This document shows, piece by piece, positions 1 through 6,440 of a DNA stretch of 19,723 bases. The position numbers and the translations under genes were made by a program. Location: the NCBI GenBank assembly GCA_944385775.1, contig CALWYM010000050.1:1-19723 (forward strand), read 5' to 3'. How positions within the stretch are numbered: the stretch's first letter is position 1; each line of letters opens with the position of its first letter. This stretch comes from an uncultured Oscillospiraceae bacterium. GTDB taxonomy: Bacteria; Bacillota; Clostridia; Oscillospirales; Oscillospiraceae. The notes under the pieces are model-generated. The model was given only the letters and a program-made list of their open reading frames with translations, was not told where the DNA came from and made no database searches.

Positions 1-772
1 GAGTCATCGGACCCTCAAAAAGTCCTTGTCCAAAAATTCCTCCGGAGGTTATTGCAGCCTTGCTGCGGTTTACCTGATATGTTATTCCAAGACCTGTCGG
101 GTCCACAGCAACAGGATCAAAAAGCGCAATTATTCTCATTTTATGCCTATCGCTCAGCGCCTTCCATACAAAAGGTGAAGACACCCCTAAAATACCTAAA
201 GCAATAAGAAACCATGATATTCTAAGTCCGCCGGCAAACAGCATAACCGCAAAAATAAAAAGATAGACAAGCGCCGAGCCTACATCACGGCTTAGCCCAA
301 CAATCAATACAAAATATATACTGAAAATTATAATCATAGGCAAAAGTGATGTGAATTTATCGAGTTTACGCTGTTGGGAATAAAGAGTTATAAACCTTGC
401 GATTATAATAATAAATATAATTTTTACAATTTCCGACGGCTGTATTCCAATACCAGCAAACCTTAGCCAGGATTTGTTACCACCTTCGCTTTCGGCAAAG
501 ACCAGAGAAAGAAGCATTATACCGCCAATCACAAAAAGCGCAAACCATCTGTCTGCCATAATATCAATATCTATCAGTGAAAAGATAAAATAAAGAAATA
601 TACCACATATTAGCGCCAAAATCTGAACATATACGGAACTCATGGAGCCTGTATTCATAGTGGCACTTCTTATGAGTACAATACCGTAGGACGTTGCAAT
701 AAGGCACAAAAGCAAAAGAAGAGAGTCGGATTTTTTAAGGTAGTTATTTGTTAAATTTAAAAATTTTTTCAC
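1..772 (-). CDS. SEDS-family peptidoglycan polymerase, RodA/FtsW-like (partial)
   Basis: The gene runs off the left edge; 257 N-terminal codons are present. The product is a polytopic membrane protein with at least six hydrophobic segments. The segment WLRF-x-GIGIQPSEIVKI is the signature of SEDS proteins (RodA, FtsW, SpoVE), which polymerise glycan strands from lipid II. The late segment GITYQVNRSKAAITSGGIFG followed by GLFEG looks more like RodA than FtsW, but the catalytic loop lies outside the window, so the subfamily stays open. The start is GTG at 772, chosen because GGAG lies 8 nt upstream of it and no better start exists. It is transcribed away from tsaE, with a promoter candidate at 809-837. 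A spore-specific SpoVE role cannot be excluded. Confidence 0.85.
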   Translation of the reverse strand, partial: MKKFLNLTNNYLKKSDSLLLLLCLIATSYGIVLIRSATMNTGSMSSVYVQILALICGIFLYFIFSLIDIDIMADRWFALFVIGGIMLLSLVFAESEGGNKSWLRFAGIGIQPSEIVKIIFIIIIARFITLYSQQRKLDKFTSLLPMIIIFSIYFVLIVGLSRDVGSALVYLFIFAVMLFAGGLRISWFLIALGILGVSSPFVWKALSDRHKMRIIALFDPVAVDPTGLGITYQVNRSKAAITSGGIFGQGLFEGPMT

Positions 773-808
773 GTATGATACTCCGTTTGCGTTAATTCTT
801 TTCCACTA

Positions 809-837
809 ATTTTACCACCATTTCGTATTTGAGTAAA
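809..837 (-). promoter_or_regulatory. Candidate sigma-A promoter for the SEDS gene
   Basis: Read on the minus strand: -35 TTTACT (832-837), 17-nt spacer, -10 TAAAAT (809-814), with the GTG start at 772. Spacing is ideal and each box is close to consensus. Inferred by eye only. Confidence 0.45.
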
Positions 838-879
838 GCGTGGTCCATGTTAAAAGAAAAAATATTTTGTAAATTTCCC

Positions 880-908
880 TTTCAGTTTTGCATATTAGGT
901 GTTATACT
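880..908 (+). promoter_or_regulatory. Candidate extended -10 promoter for tsaE-tsaB-upp
   Basis: TGT immediately precedes TATACT (903-908), an extended -10 element. The -35 at 880-885 (TTTCAG, 17-nt spacer) is weak, as is common with extended -10 promoters. It lies 35 nt before the tsaE start. Confidence 0.4.
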
Positions 909-943
909 TCTAAGGAAGTACATGCGAATGAGGGGTTGAGAAA

Positions 944-1372
944 ATGATTTTTAACACTTCAAGTGAGAGTGAGACTGAAAGAGTAGGAGAGAACTTGGCA
1001 GCCAAGCTTCATCCCGGTGATATTATTGCTCTTTACGGAGATTTGGGCGCAGGTAAAACGGCGTTTGTTCGTGGGTTGGCACGGGGACTTGGCATTTCTT
1101 CCAGGGTAAGCAGTCCAACGTTTACCATTGTAAATGAATATATAGGTAAAAATCAGCTTTTTTTTTTTTTTTTGTATCGTCTTTCCGGTGCTGATGAGCT
1201 TTTTGAAATTGGCTGGGAGGATTATTTGGACAGAGGAGGAATTTGCGCCGTTGAGTGGAGCGAAAATGTAAAAGAGGCTTTTCCGGCAGATCATATTATT
1301 GTCAGAATTAAACGGCTCGGAGATACAGAACGCCAAATTGAAATTGTTAGAAACGGAGGAGGAGAAGTATGA
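944..1372 (+). CDS. tsaE: TsaE, ATPase of the tRNA t6A synthesis complex (unusual poly-Phe patch)
   Basis: TsaE is the P-loop ATPase that works with TsaB and TsaD to install threonylcarbamoyl on A37 of ANN-decoding tRNAs. At 142 aa the length is normal. Walker A GDLGAGKT is at residues 32-39, SSPTF at 56-60 and the family Glu-Trp pair at 104-105. The start ATG has AGGGG 7 nt upstream. The oddity is residues 73-76: the family usually reads LF-His-F-Asp-LYRL, but here it is LFFFFLYRL, encoded by a run of 16 T (1158-1173). The frame and length are preserved, yet the conserved His and Asp are gone. The gene overlaps tsaB by 4 nt (ATGA), implying translational coupling. Activity of this copy is uncertain. 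Confidence 0.92.
   Translation: MIFNTSSESETERVGENLAAKLHPGDIIALYGDLGAGKTAFVRGLARGLGISSRVSSPTFTIVNEYIGKNQLFFFFLYRLSGADELFEIGWEDYLDRGGICAVEWSENVKEAFPADHIIVRIKRLGDTERQIEIVRNGGGEV
1158..1173 (+). repeat. 16-nt poly-T homopolymer inside tsaE
   Basis: Sixteen consecutive T encode the Phe run of TsaE. A change of one base would frameshift tsaE and uncouple tsaB. No other homopolymer near this length was seen in the window. It may be a slippage-prone site or a base-calling/assembly artefact. Confidence 0.95.
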
Positions 1373-2070
1373 AGCTTTTTAGCATAGAATCCACGGCAAA
1401 GGCGGCTTCCGTTGCTATTACTGATGGAACAAAGCTTATTGCCCAGTACTTTCAAAACAGCGCTTTGACCCATTCTAGGACTCTTCTCAAAATGGCAGAA
1501 GATATGTTCAATAATTTGGAGATGAGCCTTAACGATATGGATGCGGTTGCTGTGGCAATAGGTCCCGGGTCCTTTACCGGAGTTAGAATCGGGGTTGCCG
1601 CAGCAAAGGGACTTTGCTGGGGTGGGGACAAGCTGTGCTGCGGAGTCTCTACGCTTGAAGCAATGGCCTATCACCTTTGCGACAGAAAAAACGTTGTTAT
1701 ATGTGCAGCTATGGATGCCAGACGCAGTCAAATATATAACGCAAATTTTGAAAGTATAGACGGAAAGCTTGTCAGATTATGTCCTGACAGGGCTGTTGCG
1801 CTTTCCGATTTGGTGGAGGAAGCAAAAAAACAGGAAAAGCCATATTTTTTTGTTGGAGATGGCGGAAACTTGTGTTATAATGCATTCAGTGAAGAGGGCA
1901 TTGAGTCATATCTTGCGCCGGAACCCCTTCTGCTTCAGACAGCTTGGGGCGTCGCAATGGCAGCCCAGAACGTTGAACCCTGTTCGGCAAGCGATATTAC
2001 ACCTAACTATTTAAGACTTTCTCAGGCTGAGCGTGAGAGGCTTGAACGTCTTGCCAACAATAAGCAGTAA
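1369..2070 (+). CDS. tsaB: TsaB, tRNA t6A synthesis scaffold protein
   Basis: TsaB is the ASKHA-fold partner that dimerises with TsaD in the t6A machinery. The 233-aa length fits. The family motif GPGSFTGVRIG is at residues 65-75, preceded by the typical THSRTLL segment (34-40) and an N-terminal SIEST strand. A GGAGGA ribosome site inside the end of tsaE serves the ATG start, and the two genes overlap by 4 nt. In many Firmicutes rimI and tsaD follow; here they are absent and upp comes next, so tsaD must be elsewhere in the genome. Confidence 0.94.
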   Translation: MKLFSIESTAKAASVAITDGTKLIAQYFQNSALTHSRTLLKMAEDMFNNLEMSLNDMDAVAVAIGPGSFTGVRIGVAAAKGLCWGGDKLCCGVSTLEAMAYHLCDRKNVVICAAMDARRSQIYNANFESIDGKLVRLCPDRAVALSDLVEEAKKQEKPYFFVGDGGNLCYNAFSEEGIESYLAPEPLLLQTAWGVAMAAQNVEPCSASDITPNYLRLSQAERERLERLANNKQ

Positions 2071-2105
2071 AACCATTATTTCAATTTAATTTGGAGGAAA
2101 TTTTC

Positions 2106-2732
2106 ATGGGCGAACTTCATGTACTTAATCATCCGCTTATTCAGCACAAGCTGACTCTCTTAAGAGACAAAAGGACTGGAACCAAAGAGTTCAGAGAGAT
2201 TGTTGGAGAGATTGCCTCTCTTATGTGCTATGAAGCCACAAGAGACCTTAGTACCAGAGCGGTGACTGTTGAGACGCCGATTGGAATGGCTAATACGCAG
2301 GTGCTTGACGAAAATGTTACCGTTGTTCCGATTTTAAGGGCAGGGCTTGGTATGGTTGATCCTATTATTGACCTTATTCCAAATGCTAAGGTCGGTCATA
2401 TCGGTCTTTTCCGTGACCCGGATACACACGAGCCGGTAAAATATTATTGCAAAATGCCAGATGATATTGCTTCAGGAAAGGTAATAATTGTTGATCCTAT
2501 GCTTGCTACTGGCGGCTCTGCCGCTGCCGCGATTTCGTTTATTAAGGAATACGGCTGCAAGTCAATAACTCTTATGGACATAATTGCCGCTCCAGAGGGA
2601 ATCAAGGTTGTCAAGGATAATCACCCTGATGTTGACATATATGTAGCGGCTGTGGATGAAAAGCTTAATGAAAACGCCTATATTGTCCCAGGTCTCGGTG
2701 ACGCTGGAGACAGAATTTTTGGAACTAAATAA
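2106..2732 (+). CDS. upp: Uracil phosphoribosyltransferase
   Basis: The enzyme converts uracil and PRPP to UMP plus diphosphate in pyrimidine salvage. The 208-aa protein matches the family length (about 208-209). The PRPP-binding loop VIIVDPMLATGGSA spans residues 126-139 and the uracil-site C-terminal region with IVPGLGDAGDRIFGTK is present. The ATG at 2106 is chosen over an in-frame TTG at 2091 because GGAGG (2093-2097) lies 8 nt before the ATG and inside the longer reading. It follows tsaB by 35 nt with no terminator between them, and ends in a strong hairpin terminator. Confidence 0.97.
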   Translation: MGELHVLNHPLIQHKLTLLRDKRTGTKEFREIVGEIASLMCYEATRDLSTRAVTVETPIGMANTQVLDENVTVVPILRAGLGMVDPIIDLIPNAKVGHIGLFRDPDTHEPVKYYCKMPDDIASGKVIIVDPMLATGGSAAAAISFIKEYGCKSITLMDIIAAPEGIKVVKDNHPDVDIYVAAVDEKLNENAYIVPGLGDAGDRIFGTK

Positions 2733-2772
2733 AAAAGTACCGCAGATTCAAAGAATCTGCGGTATTCTTTTC
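2731..2772. terminator. Bidirectional intrinsic terminator between convergent genes
   Basis: A perfect 12-bp stem (2738-2749 pairing with 2753-2764, 3-nt AAA loop) is followed by a T-rich tract on the plus strand and, on the minus strand, by the complement of AAAAAA at 2731-2736. It can stop upp transcripts rightwards and the flavoprotein gene's transcripts leftwards. Confidence 0.9.
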
Positions 2773-2786
2773 GAAAAATTTAATTA

Positions 2787-3413
2787 TTACCTTATAAAGT
2801 TTGTAAAAACAGCTGGTTCATGTACCGGGAGAGGAACGGTATTTTTTGATGCATCAAGGACCTTAAGAAGCCAGGTCATATTTTTGCCCAGTACCCTCAT
2901 AATGTGAAGTCCTTCCGCATCCTGTAAAACCTCCTCACGATTGTTTCCGTGAACCATATTCCAGTAGCAGCTGGGGACCATTATCATTCCGCTTATGCCG
3001 ATATATTTGTTAAGCTCATCATAGGTCGCTGTGGTCCCTCCGCGACGAGCAGAGCATACAACGCAGGCGGGCTTGTTTTTAAAAATATCTCCTCCGGCGT
3101 AGAACATTCTGTCAAGAAGGGATACAAGTGTACCGTTGGCTGAACCGTAATATACGGGTGAACCTACAACGAGACCATCTGCTTCTGACATCTTTGCAAT
3201 TGCTACGTTTGCCAGATCATCAAAGACCTTGCATTTTCCCTCGCCGGAACGCTTACAAGCTCCGCAGGCAATACATCCGTGAACGGCATTTGTTCCAATA
3301 TTGAGAATTTCTGTTTGAATTCCCTCTGCATCAAGTGTCTTGCTTACTTCTTCAAGGGCCGTGGCGGTGCAACCTTTAATATGTGGACTTCCGTTTATCA
3401 GCAATACCTTCAT
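2787..3413 (-). CDS. Iron-sulfur flavoprotein-type NAD(P)H-dependent FMN reductase family protein
   Basis: This 208-aa flavodoxin-fold protein starts with the FMN phosphate loop LLINGSPHIKGCTATAL (residues 4-20) and has the isoalloxazine loop SPVYYGSANG in the middle. A compact cysteine motif C47-x2-C50-x2-C53-x7-C61 matches the pattern that binds a [4Fe-4S] cluster in the archaeal/clostridial Isf family. This points to an electron-transfer flavoprotein rather than a plain azoreductase. The ATG has GGAGGT 7 nt upstream. The gene stands between the M14 peptidase gene (same strand, 61-nt gap) and the shared terminator. The physiological substrate cannot be told from sequence; oxygen/peroxide or quinone detoxification are family possibilities. 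Confidence 0.85.
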   Translation of the reverse strand: MKVLLINGSPHIKGCTATALEEVSKTLDAEGIQTEILNIGTNAVHGCIACGACKRSGEGKCKVFDDLANVAIAKMSEADGLVVGSPVYYGSANGTLVSLLDRMFYAGGDIFKNKPACVVCSARRGGTTATYDELNKYIGISGMIMVPSCYWNMVHGNNREEVLQDAEGLHIMRVLGKNMTWLLKVLDASKNTVPLPVHEPAVFTNFIR

Positions 3414-3474
3414 TTATACTACCTCCGTGTATTTTTATAACTGTATTTTACAGCTTATATAAGGGAAAGTCATC

Positions 3475-4761
3475 TTAAAGGGAAGCAATAATTGCCAGCG
3501 TTAAAATACCAAGATTATTGCTATAGATTGTAGGAAAGGTTTTCAGCGGCAATGGAGAGGTGCCTTCCCCGACCTCAATTGTGTACCCGGGTTTGTTGTA
3601 TTCAGAGATAAACCAGTCCTTATAGCCAGCATAAGCCGATTCCTCCGGTGTATCTTCAAGACTATACCCGCTGACGCTGCTGAACATGAGACCGATTTCT
3701 TTGGACTTTGGCGGCAGGTAGTCCAGGTATTTCCAGTAAATAACCTGCCCCTGGGTATGATATGAGAGAGTAAGTGAAAAATTATGCTTTTTTGTGAATT
3801 CATATACAGCCTTGCTTTCCGGAGCTTCCAGCGGCATTGAACCGACGTAGTCCCTTGGTCCGGGTTTCGTGTAACCCTGAGAGTATTTTATATCCCTTGC
3901 ATCTTCCCAGCCTGCCGGGTACTGAAGGTTTAAATCTATTCCTGAAATGTTCGCTTTCCATCCAGAGGGGAACGGAATATTTGGATATTGTTTCGACATG
4001 GTGACAGCCTTTTCGTAGTAGTCTCCCTGCGTTAATTCTCCAGTTACCAGGCTGACACCATCGGGATTAACCATGGGAACTACGTAAAGAGTTGACAGAA
4101 TGTACAAATCAGAGGCTCGTTCTCCAAATATTTTGCCTGAGTAAGCTGCCGATTTGCAGTAATCCTCCAGAAACTTCATAAGCAATAATGAAGTTATCCA
4201 CTCGTTGGCATGGTGGGATCCGTTATAGAATACTTCGTTTAGTCCGCTGCCGATTTTAAGGCAGGGTATGTCGGTACCCATGACGCTTTGACCGATACTG
4301 CTAACCTCTAAAAACGGGTATCTTGCAGTTAGTCCCTGAATGCAAATTTCCAAAAGAGTTGGTGTAAAACGAAGCTGTGTAGGTACAACAGGAAAGGGAA
4401 GAGGCACTATTACAGTTGACCCAACCTGAAGGTTTAACGGATCTACATGAGGGTTTGCCATCTCTATTTGATGAAGAGAGGTTCCGTATTTAACACTCAG
4501 CCTGTATAGCGTATCGCCCTGTACCAGCTTGTGCTGAAGATATCCGGTTAGATACGGGAATAAAGCGTTCCAGGTTGTTCCGTCTACCTGACCATTTTGC
4601 GAGAGATTATTTTTCTTTTGAAAATCCTTTACAGCCGCTTCCGTTTTCGGACCGTAAATCCCATCAATTCCGCCCTTTAGGAAATTTGAACGATTAAGAG
4701 CAAGCTGTAAAAGCTCCACCCATGGATTTCTGTCACCAGGTTTTAAAAGCTTTAAAAACAC
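3475..4761 (-). CDS. Peptidoglycan-binding/LysM M14 family gamma-D-glutamyl-diaminopimelate peptidase
   Basis: A 428-aa zinc peptidase with three parts: a PG_binding_1 domain (about 1-68, with GGIDGIYGPKTEAAVKDFQ), a LysM domain (about 76-120), and an M14 carboxypeptidase domain (about 135-428). Zinc ligands are H184 and E187 in HHANEW and H335 in LSYHTQG; NPDG (232-235), GIDLN (274-278) and catalytic E396 in TIEVGEG complete the active site. The architecture resembles endopeptidase I of Lysinibacillus sphaericus, which cuts between gamma-D-Glu and mDAP of peptidoglycan. There is no signal peptide, as in that sporulation enzyme, so the enzyme may act in the mother cell or forespore, or on imported muropeptides. 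It starts with GTG, with GGAGGT 6 nt upstream. A terminator separates it from spoIVB, so it should have its own promoter, but none was clear in 4762-4831. Confidence 0.88.
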   Translation of the reverse strand: MFLKLLKPGDRNPWVELLQLALNRSNFLKGGIDGIYGPKTEAAVKDFQKKNNLSQNGQVDGTTWNALFPYLTGYLQHKLVQGDTLYRLSVKYGTSLHQIEMANPHVDPLNLQVGSTVIVPLPFPVVPTQLRFTPTLLEICIQGLTARYPFLEVSSIGQSVMGTDIPCLKIGSGLNEVFYNGSHHANEWITSLLLMKFLEDYCKSAAYSGKIFGERASDLYILSTLYVVPMVNPDGVSLVTGELTQGDYYEKAVTMSKQYPNIPFPSGWKANISGIDLNLQYPAGWEDARDIKYSQGYTKPGPRDYVGSMPLEAPESKAVYEFTKKHNFSLTLSYHTQGQVIYWKYLDYLPPKSKEIGLMFSSVSGYSLEDTPEESAYAGYKDWFISEYNKPGYTIEVGEGTSPLPLKTFPTIYSNNLGILTLAIIASL

Positions 4762-4831
4762 GATACTACCTCCATCATAATAAGGTAGTTATTTATATTC
4801 AAGAAAAATCTACAATATAACAAAACCTTTA

Positions 4832-4868
4832 AATAAAAGACAGGGGCAAAATGCCCCTGTCTTTTATT
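4832..4868 (-). terminator. Intrinsic terminator of spoIVB
   Basis: A perfect 17-bp stem (4832-4848 with 4852-4868, 3-nt loop) whose proximal arm contains the spoIVB stop codon. On the minus strand it contains and is followed by T-rich sequence. The symmetrical A/T flanks could also stop plus-strand transcription. Confidence 0.88.
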
Positions 4869-5865
4869 CTGTAACTGCCAGCATATCCTCAATAGAAATT
4901 CCGTATCCTCTGGTTGGATCGTTTACCAGAACATGAGTTACAGCTCCAATAAGTTTTCCGTTTTGAATTATAGGTGAGCCACTCATACCCTGAACAATTC
5001 CGCCTGTAAGAGAGATAAGCTCCGGATCGGTTATTTCAATCATCATGCTTCTTCCGTCATTGTAATCGTTATATACCCTGGTAATTTCAATAGAATATTC
5101 CTTACTTTCTCCGCTGACCGATGAAATAATTTTTGCCGGACCGGTTTCAATAGCTTCTTTTTCAGCAGTGGGAAGAGCTGCTGTTATATTAATGTTCTTT
5201 GCGTCATCAATATAACCAAAGATTCCAACCTGGGTATTATCAGTTATCGTACCAATAGGGTTAGTCTTTGAAAAGCTGCCGTTTATCAAACCGGGTGTAC
5301 CGGACTTGCCAGTTGTAATCTGGGAAATTTCAGCGCGGTAAATATTACCCTGATTGTAGGTTGAGAGTTCCTTTTGCTCTCCGCTGCTGATTGGGTGACC
5401 AAGTGCACCAAAAAAGCCGGTACTTGTATCAAAAAAAGTTATTGTACCAATACCGGCTATGCCATCGCTTATCCAAATTCCAAGGAGTGCTTTATCGTTT
5501 TCAAAATAAGGGTTAACAGTTGCAAAATGCTCTTCACCGTTGCGCACGTATCCAATTTGTACTGATCGATTGCCAATATTCTCAAGACTGGATAATAGTT
5601 CTGTGGAATTTTTTACATCAACTCCGTCTACAGAAACAATAATGTCTCCGGGACGAAGTCCGGCATCGCCGGCGGGTGACATAATTTCTCCGGAAACTGA
5701 AAATTCCGAAAGCTGAGAAATGACTACACCTTCAGAATCAAGGCTTATACCAACCACATCTCCAACAGGGACAAGAGAATCCGGCATTACAGCATAAGCT
5801 GAAATAGACAAAGAAAATGAAAGAACTACCGCAATAATAAATGTCTTTGTTTTTTTAAAGTTCAA
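4864..5865 (-). CDS. spoIVB: SpoIVB, S55 serine peptidase signalling sigma-K activation
   Basis: SpoIVB is made in the forespore, secreted into the intermembrane space, and triggers pro-sigma-K processing by cleaving SpoIVFA. The 333-aa protein has an N-terminal signal/anchor (about residues 7-25), a PDZ domain (about 60-120, with GLRPGDIIVSVDGVDV), and an S55 peptidase domain. Candidate catalytic residues are H157 (GALGHP), D280 (ITDPEL) and S295 (GMSGSP). The 15-residue Asp-Ser spacing equals that of Bacillus SpoIVB. The start is TTG at 5865: an in-frame TAA directly precedes it and AAGGA lies 9 nt upstream. The protein is shorter than the Bacillus one (about 425 aa). It is oriented away from spo0A, whereas spoIVB and spo0A are usually co-directional. 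Confidence 0.95.
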   Translation of the reverse strand: MNFKKTKTFIIAVVLSFSLSISAYAVMPDSLVPVGDVVGISLDSEGVVISQLSEFSVSGEIMSPAGDAGLRPGDIIVSVDGVDVKNSTELLSSLENIGNRSVQIGYVRNGEEHFATVNPYFENDKALLGIWISDGIAGIGTITFFDTSTGFFGALGHPISSGEQKELSTYNQGNIYRAEISQITTGKSGTPGLINGSFSKTNPIGTITDNTQVGIFGYIDDAKNINITAALPTAEKEAIETGPAKIISSVSGESKEYSIEITRVYNDYNDGRSMMIEITDPELISLTGGIVQGMSGSPIIQNGKLIGAVTHVLVNDPTRGYGISIEDMLAVTE

Positions 5866-5900
5866 TTAATCACATCCTTTCCGATTGGTCCCGCAAAAAA

Positions 5901-5910
5901 TAATATGCCC
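5901..5910 (-). promoter_or_regulatory. Candidate sigma-F/sigma-G -10 element for spoIVB
   Basis: On the minus strand the decamer GGGCATATTA fits both the sigma-F -10 pattern (GGNNANANTR) and the sigma-G -10 pattern (CATNHTA). It would start transcription about 30 nt before the TTG start codon. No convincing -35 sits at the normal spacing; a CTATA lies about 3 nt too far upstream. spoIVB is forespore-expressed in Bacillus, which fits. Confidence 0.4.
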
Positions 5911-6069
5911 AGTATAGCAAGGAAAACTTATAGAAAATAATTTCGATTTTTCCACAGAATAAATTTGAATCCAAAATATTTAGAATATATACATGGAAAT
6001 TTATTTTAATTTGAAAATTAAACTTTATAAAATTAATTTATAAAATTTTGTTTAATTTCAAGAAACGAC

Positions 6070-6098
6070 TTGACTTTATAGGAAAATTATGGTAGTTT
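6070..6098 (+). promoter_or_regulatory. Candidate sigma-A promoter for the small Cys-rich ORF
   Basis: TTGACT (6070-6075), 17-nt spacer, TAGTTT (6093-6098) preceded by TGG as an extended -10. The -10 hexamer is a poor match, so the call is tentative. The stretch upstream (5911-6069) is very AT-rich and holds no gene that I can see. Confidence 0.35.
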
Positions 6099-6132
6099 CT
6101 TCCTGGAAGTAAATTCCTTTATATGGAAACTA
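6093..6132. repeat. Nested inverted repeats around the predicted start site of the small ORF
   Basis: TAGTTTC (6093-6099) pairs with GAAACTA (6126-6132). Inside lies CTTCC-T-GGAAG (6099-6109) and further TTCC/GGAA arms at 6114-6117 and 6125-6128, so alternate arms can pair. It could be an operator or a small leader structure; nothing in the sequence decides. Confidence 0.4.
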
Positions 6133-6155
6133 AATAACAGAAAGGGGCACGAAAA

Positions 6156-6320
6156 ATGAGTGTAGTAAAAACAATTGTTTGCAGAGAATGCAGAGCACCG
6201 GAGATGGGTGAGAGAAATTGCTGTTTTGGGTGTATTAAGATGAAGGACAAGTTAAAAAGTTTAAATAATAGCTCAAAACCATCAGGCAACGAATTGCAAT
6301 TTGCAAGGGTACATAATTAG
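6156..6320 (+). CDS. Small Cys-rich (zinc-knuckle-like) protein, 54 aa, unrecognised
   Basis: I do not recognise this gene. ATG at 6156 has AAAGGGG 8 nt upstream and opens 54 codons ending in TAG. The protein has C9-x2-C12 and C22-C23-x2-C26, that is, two closely spaced Cys pairs suitable for one zinc ion, then a Lys-rich stretch and a polar tail. It begins MSVVKTIVCRECRAP. It lies between divergent spoIVB and spo0A, on the spo0A strand, 120 nt before spo0A. The size and paired CxxC recall small anti-sigma factors such as Gin/CsfB, but the Cys spacing is much shorter, so this is only a hint. The good ribosome site and unbroken Cys pattern support a real gene. Confidence 0.6.
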   Translation: MSVVKTIVCRECRAPEMGERNCCFGCIKMKDKLKSLNNSSKPSGNELQFARVHN

Positions 6321-6350
6321 AAATAATTTCAAATATTTTCCTGTTACTCC

Positions 6351-6379
6351 TTGACAATTTACAAATAATGGTATATTAT
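6351..6379 (+). promoter_or_regulatory. Strong sigma-A-type promoter of spo0A
   Basis: Perfect -35 TTGACA (6351-6356), 17-nt spacer, -10 TATTAT (6374-6379), 61 nt before the spo0A start codon. No canonical Spo0A box (TGTCGAA) was seen between spoIVB and spo0A. A sigma-H promoter was not recognised. Confidence 0.75.
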
Positions 6380-6440
6380 GGCAATACAATAAATTACATT
6401 TATTACCAATTATTAATCATTAGTCATGGAGGAAGAGGAC

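Noticed and set aside
1121..1173. Hairpin plus T16 in tsaE as an intrinsic terminator
   Set aside because: Stems available upstream (TTTACC with GGTAAA) are short, AT-rich and separated from the T run by 7 nt; termination there would block tsaB and upp.
5911..6069. AT-rich stretch as a possible replication origin or attachment site
   Set aside because: No DnaA-box cluster, iterons, direct repeats or tRNA gene seen; AT richness is common between divergent genes here.
6426..6440. Upstream ATG of spo0A adding MEEED
   Set aside because: The GGAGG ribosome site is inside this extension and perfectly spaced for the ATG at 6441, which also matches the family N-terminus.
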